Source: Streptomyces sp. NBC_01288 (lineage in GTDB: Bacteria; Actinomycetota; Actinomycetes; Streptomycetales; Streptomycetaceae). Taken from it: a stretch of 64,000 nucleotides of DNA. Position numbers and translations under genes: made by a program. This document shows, piece by piece, positions 1-12,825 of the stretch. The stretch spans positions 6,943,001-7,007,000 of the forward strand of contig NZ_CP108427.1 of NCBI RefSeq assembly GCF_035982055.1, read 5' to 3'. Under the pieces are notes generated by a model. It was not told where the DNA came from. It ran no database searches and saw nothing but the letters and a program-made list of their open reading frames with translations. Numbering within the stretch: the stretch's first letter is position 1; the number at the start of each line of letters is the position of its first letter.

Positions 1-128
1 TGCTGGAGAAGCAGAAGGAGGGCAAGAAGCGGATGAAGATGGTGGGTTCCGTGGAGGTTCCCCAGGAGGCCTTCATCGCGGTGCTGTCCAGCGACGACAG
101 CGGTCCCGGAGCCAAGGGCAAGAAGTAG
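1..128 (+). CDS. lepA: Elongation factor 4 (LepA), C-terminal end only
   Basis: The window opens inside this gene and only the last 41 codons are present, read from base 3 to the TAG at 126-128. The peptide contains EKQKEGKKRMKMVG followed by VPQEAFIAVL, which matches the conserved LepA/EF4 C-terminus. LepA is a ribosome-associated translational GTPase that back-translocates stalled ribosomes; its GTPase domain lies outside the window. The short Lys-rich tail (GAKGKK) after the conserved block is common in actinobacteria. A strong hairpin follows 45 bases downstream. Confidence 0.9.
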   Translation, partial: LEKQKEGKKRMKMVGSVEVPQEAFIAVLSSDDSGPGAKGKK

Positions 129-172
129 CGGCCCCGTACACTGAAATTCCGGACGATAGCCAGGCGATTCAC

Positions 173-204
173 AGGGCCCGTTGCGCTTCGGCGCCGCGGG
201 CCCT
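173..204 (+). terminator. Hairpin terminator after lepA
   Basis: Perfect outer arms AGGGCCCG (173-180) and CGGGCCCT (197-204) enclose an inner GCGC-TTCG-GCGC stem with a UUCG tetraloop. No long U-run follows, as is usual in Streptomyces. The rest of 129-412 shows no gene. Confidence 0.7.
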
Positions 205-412
205 ATGTCTTGGCTCCGCGCGAAGTGGTCATGGCTCTGTTCGAAGTGACTGTCCACCGCCTCTTACGCACCGGCCGGTCGCGGCTTACTCTGATCACTG
301 CTCGATAGTTACTCGTGAGTTAAACAACAGCCGTATGAGCCCCCAGCCGCATTGAGTCAACCGCCGCAGCAATGAGCCAGTAGCCGCACTGTCGCGGGCC
401 CCGGAGGATGTC

Positions 413-2299
413 GTGAGCGACACACAGACCCTGATCGAGAACCGTCCGCCGTCCGTGGCGGGCCTCTTCCTGGAGCGCGTGGCGGCCACGCCGGACGCCG
501 AGGCCTACCGCTACCCGGTACCGGCGGCCTCCGGTGAGGGCCCCGACGACTGGAAGTCGCTGACCTGGGCACAGGCCGCCGAGCAGGTCTTCGCGATCGC
601 GGCCGGTCTGATCGAACTGGGCGTACAGCCCGAGGAGCGCGTCGCGCTCGCCTCCGCCACCCGCGTCGAGTGGATCCTCGCCGACCTGGGCATCCTGTGC
701 GCCGGCGCCGCCACGACCACGGTGTACCCGCAGACCAACGCCGACGAGTCGACGTTCATCCTCGCCGACTCCGGCAGCAGGGTCCTCATCGCGGAGGACG
801 CGGCGCAGCTCGCCAAGGCGCGGGAGAAGCGAGTCGACCTGCCCGAGCTGACGCACGTCGTGGTCATCGACCCGACCGGCGTCGAGACCGGAGCCGAAGA
901 GGGCGACTGGGTGCTGACCCTCGCCGAGCTGGAGCAGCGCGGCGCCGCGTACCTGGAGAAGAACCCGGACCTGATCAAGGAGCGGGTCGGGGCCATCACC
1001 AAGGACCAGCTCGCGACGATCATCTACACCTCGGGAACGACCGGCCGCCCCAAGGGAGTTCGGCTCCCGCACGACAACTGGTCGTACCTCGCGAAGGCCA
1101 TCGCCGCGACCGGACTGCTCGGCCCCGAGGACGTCCAGTACCTGTGGCTGCCGCTCGCCCACGTCTTCGGCAAGGTGCTCACGTCCGGCCACATCGAGAT
1201 CGGGCATGTCACCGCAGTCGACGGCCGCGTAGACAAGATCATCGAGAATCTGCCGATCGTGCAGCCGACGTACATGGCGGCCGTCCCGCGCATCTTCGAG
1301 AAGGTCTACAACGGCGTCGCCGCCAAGGCACGCGCGGGCGGCGCCTCCAAGTACAAGATCTTCCAGTGGGCGGCCGAGGTCGCCCGCGAGTACGCCAAGG
1401 TCACCCAGGACAACTTCCGCCGCACCGGCACGGCCACCGCGCCCTTCGGCCTCGCCGCCAAGCACAAGGTCGCCGACGCGCTGGTCTACGCGAAGATCCG
1501 CGAGGCCTTCGGCGGCAAGCTGCGCGCCTGCGTCTCCGGATCGGCCGCGCTCGCACCCGACATCGGCTACTTCTTCGCCGGCGCCGGCATCCACATCCTT
1601 GAGGGCTACGGCCTGACCGAGTCCTCCGCGGCCTCCTTCGTGAACCCCGGCGAGGCCTACCGCACCGGCACGGTCGGCAAGCCGCTGCCCGGCACGGAGG
1701 TGCGCATCGCGGACGACGGCGAGATCCTGCTGCGCGGCCCCGGCATCATGGAGGGCTACCACGGGCTGCCCGAGAAGACCGCCGAAGTCCTGGAGTCGGA
1801 CGGCTGGTTCCACACCGGCGACATCGGCGAACTGTCCCCCGACGGCTACCTCCGCATCACGGACCGCAAGAAGGACCTCATCAAGACCTCCGGCGGCAAG
1901 TACATCGCGCCCGCCGAGGTCGAGGGCCAGTTCAAGGCCGTCTGCCCGTACGTCTCCAACATCCTGGTCCACGGCGCCGACCGGAACTTCTGCACCGCCC
2001 TCATCTCCCTCGACGAACCGTCCATCCTGGAGTGGGCGAAGGACAACGACCTCGCCGGCAAGTCCTACGCCGAGGTCGTCGCCGCCCCCGCGACGGTCGC
2101 CATGATCGAGGCCTACGTCAAGGAACTCAACGCCGGCCTCCAGCGCTGGCAGACCATCAAGAAGTTCCGCCTCCTCCCGCGCGACCTGGACGTGGAACAC
2201 GGCGAGATCACCCCGAGCCTCAAGCTCAAGCGCCCGGTGGTGGAACGCGAGTACAAGCACCTGATCGACGAGATGTACGCGGGCTCACGCGAGGCGTAG
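413..2299 (+). CDS. AMP-dependent long-chain acyl-CoA synthetase
   Basis: Predicted 628-residue adenylate-forming enzyme that activates fatty acids to acyl-CoA through an acyl-AMP intermediate. The P-loop motif YTSGTTGRPKG lies near residue 205. Further conserved signatures are GYGLTESSA (about 400), the hinge DGWFHTGDIG (about 463) and TDRKKDLIKTSGGKYIAP near residue 490, the usual site of the A10 lysine in this family. The length fits FadD15/FAA1-type synthetases. The GTG at 413 is preceded by GGAGG at 402-406. It follows lepA in the same direction but behind a terminator, so it is probably a separate unit. Exact chain-length preference cannot be read from the sequence. Confidence 0.88.
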   Translation: MSDTQTLIENRPPSVAGLFLERVAATPDAEAYRYPVPAASGEGPDDWKSLTWAQAAEQVFAIAAGLIELGVQPEERVALASATRVEWILADLGILCAGAATTTVYPQTNADESTFILADSGSRVLIAEDAAQLAKAREKRVDLPELTHVVVIDPTGVETGAEEGDWVLTLAELEQRGAAYLEKNPDLIKERVGAITKDQLATIIYTSGTTGRPKGVRLPHDNWSYLAKAIAATGLLGPEDVQYLWLPLAHVFGKVLTSGHIEIGHVTAVDGRVDKIIENLPIVQPTYMAAVPRIFEKVYNGVAAKARAGGASKYKIFQWAAEVAREYAKVTQDNFRRTGTATAPFGLAAKHKVADALVYAKIREAFGGKLRACVSGSAALAPDIGYFFAGAGIHILEGYGLTESSAASFVNPGEAYRTGTVGKPLPGTEVRIADDGEILLRGPGIMEGYHGLPEKTAEVLESDGWFHTGDIGELSPDGYLRITDRKKDLIKTSGGKYIAPAEVEGQFKAVCPYVSNILVHGADRNFCTALISLDEPSILEWAKDNDLAGKSYAEVVAAPATVAMIEAYVKELNAGLQRWQTIKKFRLLPRDLDVEHGEITPSLKLKRPVVEREYKHLIDEMYAGSREA

Positions 2300-2353
2300 T
2301 TGTTCGGTGGGAGGCCGGGCCCAACCCTCCAGGGACGGGCCGGGCCCAATCCC

Positions 2354-2389
2354 CTAGGGGCGCGGGGAACTGCGCGCCCAGCCCCCACC
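2354..2389. repeat. Dispersed intergenic repeat, short copy
   Basis: CCTAGGGGCGCGGGG followed by CCAGCCCCCAC lies between two convergent genes. Related longer copies sit at 21318-21374 and, inverted, at 23742-23798. It resembles the GC-rich dispersed intergenic palindromes common in Streptomyces and may act as a two-way terminator. Confidence 0.6.
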
Positions 2390-2418
2390 GAACGCGCACG
2401 AACCCACTCGCCTAGGGC

Positions 2419-2994
2419 CTAACGCCGCCGCATATCCCGTACCAGCTGCCCCATCTCCCGCACCTGGTACCGAAGTTCCCGCACCTCATCCACCGAACTC
2501 GCAGCCACCCGCGCCTCAATCTCCTTGAGCCGCAACGCCAGTTCATCGAACTGCCCCTGCTCCCGCGCCAGCATCCGCTCCAACAACTGGTTCTTCCGGT
2601 GCAGTTCGAGAAAAACGCTCACCTTGGCCCGCAGCACCCAGGGATCAAAGGGCTTGGTCAGATAGTCCGCGGCACCCGTGGCGTACCCCCGGAACGCATA
2701 CCCCGCATCCGAGTCCGTCCCGGTCAGGAAGATGATCGGCACGTCCTTGGTCTGGTCGAGCCGCTTGATGTTGGCGGCGGTCTCGAACCCGTCCATGCCC
2801 GGCATCCGGATGTCGAGGAGGACCACGGCGAAGCGTTGCCGCAGCAGCGCCTTCATCGCCTCCTCGCCCGAACGAGCCCGTATCAGCGGCTCGTTGAGGG
2901 ACCCCAGGACGGCCTCCAGCGCGACCAGGTTGTCCTCCATGTCGTCGACCAGGAGGATGCTGGCGCGCTCGTCGGTCGTTGCCTCAGCGCTCAT
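2419..2994 (-). CDS. Response regulator with coiled-coil tail
   Basis: A 191-residue protein with an N-terminal receiver domain (about residues 12-128). It shows the acidic pair in LLVDDMEDN, the phospho-acceptor Asp61 in LLDIRMPGMDG, the switch Thr in FLTGTD and the Lys in YLTKPFDP. Residues 130-191 are charged and heptad-like, predicting a coiled coil rather than a DNA-binding domain. It starts 12 bases after the hybrid kinase stop, on the same strand, so the two are very likely co-transcribed. A receiver with only a coiled-coil output probably works through protein contacts, for example with the kinase or the neighbouring SpoIIE phosphatase; that partner is inference. Confidence 0.85.
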   Translation of the reverse strand: MSAEATTDERASILLVDDMEDNLVALEAVLGSLNEPLIRARSGEEAMKALLRQRFAVVLLDIRMPGMDGFETAANIKRLDQTKDVPIIFLTGTDSDAGYAFRGYATGAADYLTKPFDPWVLRAKVSVFLELHRKNQLLERMLAREQGQFDELALRLKEIEARVAASSVDEVRELRYQVREMGQLVRDMRRR

Positions 2995-3006
2995 GATGAC
3001 GGTGCC

Positions 3007-7176
<4,170 letters not shown>

Positions 7177-7278
7177 GGCGGCCCACTTCGGTAACTCGGC
7201 GCTTATGGCCGCGGTCAGTCTGTCACTCTGTCCGCATCGATCGAGGCGTATTCGTCCGAACTGCTCGGGGAGCTGCGC

Positions 7279-9210
7279 ATGGGGGCCATACCGACGCAAC
7301 GGGAGACCACTTCGCGTGCTCCCGATGCGCCCGCGCACCACGGCGCGGACCGGCGTACGACGGTGCGCGCCACGCTCTCCGGCAGCCCTCTCGCGCCCGG
7401 TTCCGCCCGCGGTCTGGTGCGCTCCGCGCTCCGTGAATGGGCCGAACTCGGCCTGCCCGGCACCGAGAAGCTCACCGACCGGCTGGCCGACGACGCGATG
7501 GTCGTCGTCAGCGAACTCGTCACCAACGCCGTCGTGCACGCGGGCACGGACGTCGAGTTGGTGTGCCGGCTTGAGGACACCGACTCGATCGTCGTCGAGG
7601 TCGCCGACCACCACCCCTCCCGCGCCCCGCGCGACAACAGCGCCGAACAGGCGTACGAGACACCGGAGTTCGGCCGCGGCCTGCGTCTCGTCTCCACCCT
7701 CGCCGAGGCCTGGGGCGTCACCTACCGCACCGGCGTCAAGACCGTATGGGCCCGCCTGCCCGCCGAAGGCACCCCGGCCGCCGAGGAGTTGGAGACCTAC
7801 GCCGGTGAGCGCGGCCTCCGCGTAGCCGAGATCCTCGCCCCCGAACCTCCCCCACTCTCGAACACACTCAAGCGGGGGGACCCCCATCGCGCCGAACGCG
7901 ACCGGGACTGGCTCGGCCGCGGCGCCCTCTCCTTCCTCGCCGAGGCCTCCGACCTGCTCGCCGGACAGCTCGACGAGGACCTCGTCGCCGCGCTCGCCGG
8001 ACAGCTGATCGTGCCGAGGCTCGCCGACTGGTGCGCCGTCTGGCTGGAGGACGAGGCGACGGGCCGCGGCGGCTGGGGCGAGGGCGCCGGCGCCGGGCCG
8101 CGCCTCGCCCGCGTCTGGCACGGCAGCGAGAACCGCATCGAGGAACTGCGCCGCGCCCTGGAGAAGGACCCGCCCCGCCCGCCGGACTCCCTGCGGCCCG
8201 TCTCCTACCCCTGGCCCGCCGACGCACTGGGCCCGCACGGCACCCACGGCGCGGCACTGTCGTACCGCCTCATCGCGGGCGGCCGCCCGCTCGGCACGCT
8301 CGTCATCGGGCGGTCCGGGCTGCCCCGCTTCCCCGACGAGGTCACCGGCCTGGTCGAGGACCTCAGCCGCCGCGTCGCGCTCGCGATCGGCGCGGCCCGC
8401 CAGTACGCCCGCCAGGCCACCATCAGCCGCGTCCTCCAGCGCGGCCTGCTGCCCGGCGCCGTCGCCGAGATCCCCGGCCTGCACAGCGCCCTCGTCTACG
8501 AACCCTGCGACAAGGGCGGCCCCAGCGGCGACTTCTACGACGTCTTCCCGGCCGGCGACGGCCGCTGGTGCTTCGCCCTCGGCGACGTCCAGGGCAAGGG
8601 CCCCGAGGCCGCCGTAGTGATCGGCCTGGCCCGCCCCTGGCTACGGCTCCTCGCCCGCGAGGGCTACGGCGTCGCCGACGTCCTCGACCGCCTCAACCAG
8701 CTCCTCCTCGACGACGCCACCGAGGCCGCCGACGCGGCCGCCCACGCGATGGTGGCGGCGGGCGGCATGCCGGGCCCGGTCGGCGACGGCCCCCGCTTCC
8801 TCTCCCTCCTCTACGGCGAGCTGGTCCCCTTCGACGGCGGCGTCCGCTGCACCCTCGCCTCCGCCGGACACCCGCTGCCCCTGCTCCTCGGCCCGGACGG
8901 CAGCGTCGGCACGGCAGCCCGCCCGCAGACCCTCCTCGGGGTCATCGAGGACGTGACATACACCAGCGAGACCTTCGAACTGCGGCCCGGCGACAGCCTG
9001 TTGTGCGTCACGGACGGGGTGACCGAGCGCCGCTCCGGGTCGGTCCAGTTCGACGACGGCGACGGCCTCGCGACCGCGCTCGCGGGGTGCGCGGGCCTGA
9101 ACGCCGAGCTGATCGCGGAGCGCATCAAACGCCTGGTGCACGAGTTCGGCGGCCGTCCCCCGGAGGACGACATGGCGCTGCTGGTGCTCCAGGCGGAACA
9201 GGCGGAGTAG
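7279..9210 (+). CDS. SpoIIE-family protein phosphatase with anti-sigma-like kinase domain and GAF
   Basis: A 643-residue cytosolic regulator. Residues about 40-160 form an RsbW-like HATPase_c domain (VVSELVTNAVVHAG near 75, GRGLRLVSTL near 133). Residues about 215-375 look like a GAF domain. Residues about 385-640 form a PP2C-type SpoIIE phosphatase with GDFYDVF, GDVQGKGPEAA and the late PPEDDMALLVL motif. In this family the kinase and phosphatase domains set the phosphorylation state of anti-sigma-factor antagonists. The ATG at 7279 has GGGGAG about 10 bases upstream. It is divergent from the HAMP-array kinase, so the two may share a promoter region (7177-7278). Its antagonist target is not in the window. 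Confidence 0.88.
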   Translation: MGAIPTQRETTSRAPDAPAHHGADRRTTVRATLSGSPLAPGSARGLVRSALREWAELGLPGTEKLTDRLADDAMVVVSELVTNAVVHAGTDVELVCRLEDTDSIVVEVADHHPSRAPRDNSAEQAYETPEFGRGLRLVSTLAEAWGVTYRTGVKTVWARLPAEGTPAAEELETYAGERGLRVAEILAPEPPPLSNTLKRGDPHRAERDRDWLGRGALSFLAEASDLLAGQLDEDLVAALAGQLIVPRLADWCAVWLEDEATGRGGWGEGAGAGPRLARVWHGSENRIEELRRALEKDPPRPPDSLRPVSYPWPADALGPHGTHGAALSYRLIAGGRPLGTLVIGRSGLPRFPDEVTGLVEDLSRRVALAIGAARQYARQATISRVLQRGLLPGAVAEIPGLHSALVYEPCDKGGPSGDFYDVFPAGDGRWCFALGDVQGKGPEAAVVIGLARPWLRLLAREGYGVADVLDRLNQLLLDDATEAADAAAHAMVAAGGMPGPVGDGPRFLSLLYGELVPFDGGVRCTLASAGHPLPLLLGPDGSVGTAARPQTLLGVIEDVTYTSETFELRPGDSLLCVTDGVTERRSGSVQFDDGDGLATALAGCAGLNAELIAERIKRLVHEFGGRPPEDDMALLVLQAEQAE

Positions 9211-9232
9211 ACAGTCGTACGGGTGCTGGACA

Positions 9233-10474
9233 ATGGAAGGCATGCCTTCCGCACTCCCCGACGGCGATCCCGTCCCCGAAGACGGCTCACTGCCCGCACA
9301 GGCGCTCGCCGGGGCCGTAGACCGCCCCCTCGGGTTCTATCTGCACGTCCCGTACTGCGCGACCCGCTGCGGCTACTGCGACTTCAACACCTACACGGCG
9401 ACCGAGCTGCGCGGCACGGGCGGAGTGCTGGCCTCCCGTGACAACTACGCGGACACCCTGATCGACGAGGTCCGCCTGGCCCGCAAGGTCCTCGGCGACG
9501 ACCCGCGCCCGGTCCGCACGGTCTTCGTCGGCGGCGGCACGCCCACGCTGCTCGCGGCGGGCGATCTCGTACGGATGCTGGGCGCGATCCGGGACGAGTT
9601 CGGCCTGGCACCGGACGCGGAGATCACGACGGAGGCGAACCCGGAGTCGGTGGACCCCGCCTACCTCGCGGCCCTCCGCGACGGCGGCTTCAACCGCGTC
9701 TCCTTCGGCATGCAGAGCGCGAAACAGCACGTACTGAAAGTCCTCGACCGCACCCACACCCCCGGCCGCCCCGAGGCCTGCGTCGCGGAGGCCCGCGCGG
9801 CCGGCTTCGACCACGTCAACCTCGACCTGATCTACGGCACCCCCGGCGAGACGGACGACGACTGGCGCGCCTCCCTCGACTCCGCCCTCGGCGCGGGCCC
9901 CGACCACATCAGCGCCTACGCCCTGATCGTCGAGGAGGGCACCCAGCTCGCCCGCCGCATCCGCCGCGGCGAGGTCCCCATGACGGACGACGACGTCCAC
10001 GCCGACCGCTACCTCATCGCCGACGAGGTGATGTCGGCGGCGGGCTTCGACTGGTACGAGGTGTCCAACTGGGCAACGTCGAATTCCGGCCGTTGTCTCC
10101 ACAACGAGCTGTACTGGCGCGGCGCCGACTGGTGGGGCGCGGGCCCCGGAGCGCACTCGCACGTGGGCGGGGTGCGGTGGTGGAACGTGAAGCACCCGGG
10201 CGCGTACGCGGGGGCGCTGGCGGCCGGCCGCTCCCCGGGCGCGGGCCGGGAGATCCTCTCGGCGGAGGACCGCCGGGTGGAACGCATCCTGCTGGAGCTA
10301 CGGCTCCGCGAGGGTGCCCCGCTGGACCTGCTCCGGCCGGAGGGGCTCGCGGCCTCGCGCCGGGCGCTGCGGGACGGGCTGCTGGAGGCGGGGCCGTACG
10401 AGGAGGGGAGCGCCGTGCTCACGTTGCGGGGGCGGTTGCTGGCGGACGCGGTGGTGCGGGATCTGGTGGACTGA
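9233..10474 (+). CDS. hemW: Radical SAM heme chaperone HemW-like protein
   Basis: A 413-residue radical SAM protein with the cluster motif in PYCATRCGYCDF (CX3CX2C), the SAM-binding GGGTPT, and a C-terminal HemN/HemW accessory domain. Proteins of this type were once annotated as oxygen-independent coproporphyrinogen oxidase, but characterised HemW binds heme and inserts it into target proteins. True HemN has an additional conserved Cys region that I do not see here. ATG 9233 is used; an alternative ATG lies three codons later. The lepA-hemW-hrcA-dnaJ neighbourhood is typical of Gram-positive genomes. Confidence 0.85.
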   Translation: MEGMPSALPDGDPVPEDGSLPAQALAGAVDRPLGFYLHVPYCATRCGYCDFNTYTATELRGTGGVLASRDNYADTLIDEVRLARKVLGDDPRPVRTVFVGGGTPTLLAAGDLVRMLGAIRDEFGLAPDAEITTEANPESVDPAYLAALRDGGFNRVSFGMQSAKQHVLKVLDRTHTPGRPEACVAEARAAGFDHVNLDLIYGTPGETDDDWRASLDSALGAGPDHISAYALIVEEGTQLARRIRRGEVPMTDDDVHADRYLIADEVMSAAGFDWYEVSNWATSNSGRCLHNELYWRGADWWGAGPGAHSHVGGVRWWNVKHPGAYAGALAAGRSPGAGREILSAEDRRVERILLELRLREGAPLDLLRPEGLAASRRALRDGLLEAGPYEEGSAVLTLRGRLLADAVVRDLVD

Positions 10475-10541
10475 TCACTCGGGGAGTGAACCGGGGCGGG
10501 AGGCCGAGCCGGTCGCTGATCCACTTTCCTGGGCTGCCGTT

Positions 10542-11111
10542 GTGAGCGACCGGCGAATCACCGAGTTCTTTGCGGAGTTCGAGCCCCCTGAGGGCTTGAG
10601 GGCTGAACTCCTCCGGGGGGAGATCGTGCTGACGGCCAGGCGTGACCTGGTACACAACGCGATCGTGGAGACGGTTCAGGACCAGATTCCCTGGAGCGGC
10701 TGGAGACGGCTTCAGACGCAGCGGGTGGCGATCCCCGAAGAGCCGAGTGAGCCGCAGCCGGACCTGGTGGTGATCGAGCGCGGTGCCGGCCCCGACGGGG
10801 GAAGACTGATGCCTGCCGAGGTCATCACGCTGCCGGTCGAGGTCGTCTCCACCAACAGCGTCCATCGCGACTACAGCGTGAAGCGCTCGATCTACGCGGC
10901 GGCAAAGGTACCCGGGTACCTGATCATCGATCCGGTCATGGCCCAGTGCGTCCTGTTCACCGAGCCGACGGGCACGGGCGAGAACGCGGACTACCGGTGC
11001 CGGCGGATCACCGAGTTCGGCGACCTCACACCGTTGGAGCCCATCGGTGTCGAACTGGACACCGGCGAATTCGCCGCCTACGAGAACGTCACGCCTCACC
11101 GCCGGCCGTGA
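10542..11111 (+). CDS. Uma2-family PD-(D/E)XK nuclease-like protein
   Basis: A 189-residue protein from a GTG start. It has the Uma2 (formerly DUF820) pattern: an early LLRGEIVL strand, then the catalytic-core residues in PDLVVIE, VEVVS and RDYSVKRSIYA, which supply the Asp, Glu and Lys of the PD-(D/E)XK fold, and a YLIIDP strand. These proteins are abundant in Streptomyces and cyanobacteria, and their biological role is unknown. The 3' end overlaps the convergent DUF3097 gene by 23 bases. Confidence 0.8.
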   Translation: MSDRRITEFFAEFEPPEGLRAELLRGEIVLTARRDLVHNAIVETVQDQIPWSGWRRLQTQRVAIPEEPSEPQPDLVVIERGAGPDGGRLMPAEVITLPVEVVSTNSVHRDYSVKRSIYAAAKVPGYLIIDPVMAQCVLFTEPTGTGENADYRCRRITEFGDLTPLEPIGVELDTGEFAAYENVTPHRRP

Positions 11112-11898
11112 CGAAGTCGATCAACTCCTCGACCCTTCCCAGGAGTTCCGGCTCCAGATCCCGGTAAGACCCCACCTTGGCCAGAATCGCCTGCCACACC
11201 GCACCGGTGTTTTCCGGCCAACCCAGGGACCGGCACACGCCCGTCTTCCAGTCCTGCCCGTGCGGAACGCGGGGCCACGCGGCGATGCCCACGGAGGACG
11301 GTTTCACGGCCTCCCAGATGTCGATGTACGGGTGGCCCACGACGAGCGCGTGCTCACTCGTGACCGACCGGGCGATGCGCCACTCCTTGGTGCCGGGGAG
11401 CAGGTGGTCGACCAGGATGCCCAGCCGCGCGTCCGGGCCGGGATCGAATTCCGCGACGATCGACGGGAGGTCGTCGACGCCCTCCAGGTACTCGACCACC
11501 ACGCCCTCGATGCGCAGGTCGTCGCCCCACACCCGCTCGACGAGTTCGGCGTCGTGCCGGCCCTCCACGTAGATCCGCCCGGCGCGAGCCACACGCGCGC
11601 GTGCACCCGGGACGGCCACCGAACCGGAAGCCGTACGCGTGGGCCGTAGGGGACTCGACACGGGCCTCACCAGGGTGACGACTCGGCCCTCCAGGAGGAA
11701 GCCGCGCGGCTCCATCGGGAACACCCGGTGCTTGCCGAAGCGGTCCTCCAGGGTGACCGTGCCGGCCTCGCAGCGGATCACCGCGCCGCAGAAACCGGTG
11801 CCCGGCTCCTCGACCACCAGGCCCGCCTCCGCGGGGACCTCGGGGGCCGGCTTGGGCTTCTTCCACGGCGGGGTCAGGTCGGCGGAGTACTGGCGCAT
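11089..11898 (-). CDS. DUF3097 family protein
   Basis: A 269-residue actinobacterial protein starting MRQYSADLTPPW. The middle holds IYVEGRHDAELVERVWGDDL and a downstream DHLLPGTKE, which resembles the acidic core of a Toprim-like fold, as suggested for DUF3097. The N-terminal third is a small beta-rich domain. No enzyme activity is established. It converges with the Uma2 gene with a 23-base overlap and is followed on the same chromosome side by the metallo-hydrolase gene, which is transcribed in the same direction. Confidence 0.78.
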   Translation of the reverse strand: MRQYSADLTPPWKKPKPAPEVPAEAGLVVEEPGTGFCGAVIRCEAGTVTLEDRFGKHRVFPMEPRGFLLEGRVVTLVRPVSSPLRPTRTASGSVAVPGARARVARAGRIYVEGRHDAELVERVWGDDLRIEGVVVEYLEGVDDLPSIVAEFDPGPDARLGILVDHLLPGTKEWRIARSVTSEHALVVGHPYIDIWEAVKPSSVGIAAWPRVPHGQDWKTGVCRSLGWPENTGAVWQAILAKVGSYRDLEPELLGRVEELIDFVTAGGEA

Positions 11899-11932
11899 TC
11901 GGATGACGATAGGAGAACCGGGCCGACCACCG

Positions 11933-12652
11933 TCACGACACGCCGAAACGCGTTGCCAACGCGTCCCGTTGGGCCCGCACGAACCCCGCGTCCACCACCG
12001 CTCCGTGACCGGGCACGTACACCGCGTCCGCCCCGCCCAGGGAGAGGAGCCGGTCGAGCGCCGCCGGCCAGAGCGCCGGAACCGCGTCCGGGCCCGCCTG
12101 CGGTTCGCCGGACTCCTCGACCAGGTCGCCGCAGAACACGACCGGCGGGTCGCCCGGCACCACGACCACGAGATCGTGGGCGGTGTGCCCCCGCATCGCC
12201 ACCAGCCGGACCGCCGGGCCGTCGTCGAGTTCGAGCAGTGTGGGGTCCCGCACATGTTCGCGGGGGCGTACGAGGACGTCCGCCGCGTTCTCCGCGGCCT
12301 CCGGGTCCAGCCCGTTGCGCACCGCGTCGGCCCGCAACTCCTCCCCACCGCTCTCGAACACCTCGTCCGCGCCCGCGGCCACGAAAACCGTCGCCCCGGC
12401 AAAGGCCGCCGCCCCGAAGACATGGTCGAAATGCGGGTGGGTGAGCGCGAGAAATGGCACACGCCGCCCGGCGAGCGCCTGCGCCTGCCTACGCAACCGC
12501 GCGCCCTCCGCCAGGCTCGACCCCGCGTCGATCAACAGCGCCGAGTCCCCGCCGATCACCAGCCCGACCGTGCAGTCCCAGCCAGGCAGTCGGCACCGCC
12601 CCACCCCGGCGGCCAGCCGCTCCCACCCCGCCTCTTCCCAAGTCACCCTCAT
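11933..12652 (-). CDS. MBL-fold metallo-hydrolase
   Basis: A 239-residue metallo-beta-lactamase-fold protein. The metal-binding signature THPHFDH lies near residue 71. Further ligands are in RGHTAHD (His), FCGDLVEE (Asp) and VPGHGAVVD (His). The set suggests a two-metal hydrolase of the glyoxalase II/hydroxyacyl type, but the substrate cannot be told. The ATG at 12652 is divergent from hrcA; 12653-12825 between them carries the CIRCE-controlled promoter. Confidence 0.82.
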   Translation of the reverse strand: MRVTWEEAGWERLAAGVGRCRLPGWDCTVGLVIGGDSALLIDAGSSLAEGARLRRQAQALAGRRVPFLALTHPHFDHVFGAAAFAGATVFVAAGADEVFESGGEELRADAVRNGLDPEAAENAADVLVRPREHVRDPTLLELDDGPAVRLVAMRGHTAHDLVVVVPGDPPVVFCGDLVEESGEPQAGPDAVPALWPAALDRLLSLGGADAVYVPGHGAVVDAGFVRAQRDALATRFGVS

Positions 12653-12748
12653 ACGGCGACGCTAACGGTGACGGCACTCAGCGCGTGACATCGCAGGACC
12701 GGCCTTGCCCGGGGTGTACCTCACGGCCGTACACTGGGCCGGGGAACG

Positions 12749-12775
12749 CTGGCACTCACGCGCACAGAGTGCCAG
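12749..12775 (+). promoter_or_regulatory. CIRCE operator of hrcA-dnaJ
   Basis: A perfect inverted repeat: arm CTGGCACTC (12749-12757), a 9-base spacer and arm GAGTGCCAG (12767-12775). This is the HrcA-binding CIRCE element. A candidate promoter lies just upstream: TTGCCC at 12705-12710 and TACACT at 12730-12735, 19 bases apart. CIRCE would then fall just after the start of transcription, so HrcA would repress its own operon. Confidence 0.93.
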
Positions 12776-12825
12776 GAAAGGGCAGCCCGGCACCAAAACG
12801 GCGACCAGAACTGGAGGTGTGCGCG

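Noticed and set aside
320..2260. 646-codon open frame opposite the acyl-CoA synthetase
   Set aside because: No recognisable domain; the plus-strand frame has all adenylate-forming motifs and a good ribosome-binding site.
7177..8484. N-terminal extension of the hybrid kinase frame over 436 codons
   Set aside because: It is antisense to the SpoIIE gene, is Ala/Gly/Arg-rich with no known domain, and a normal ATG (MSENSATRVL) lies in the divergent gap.
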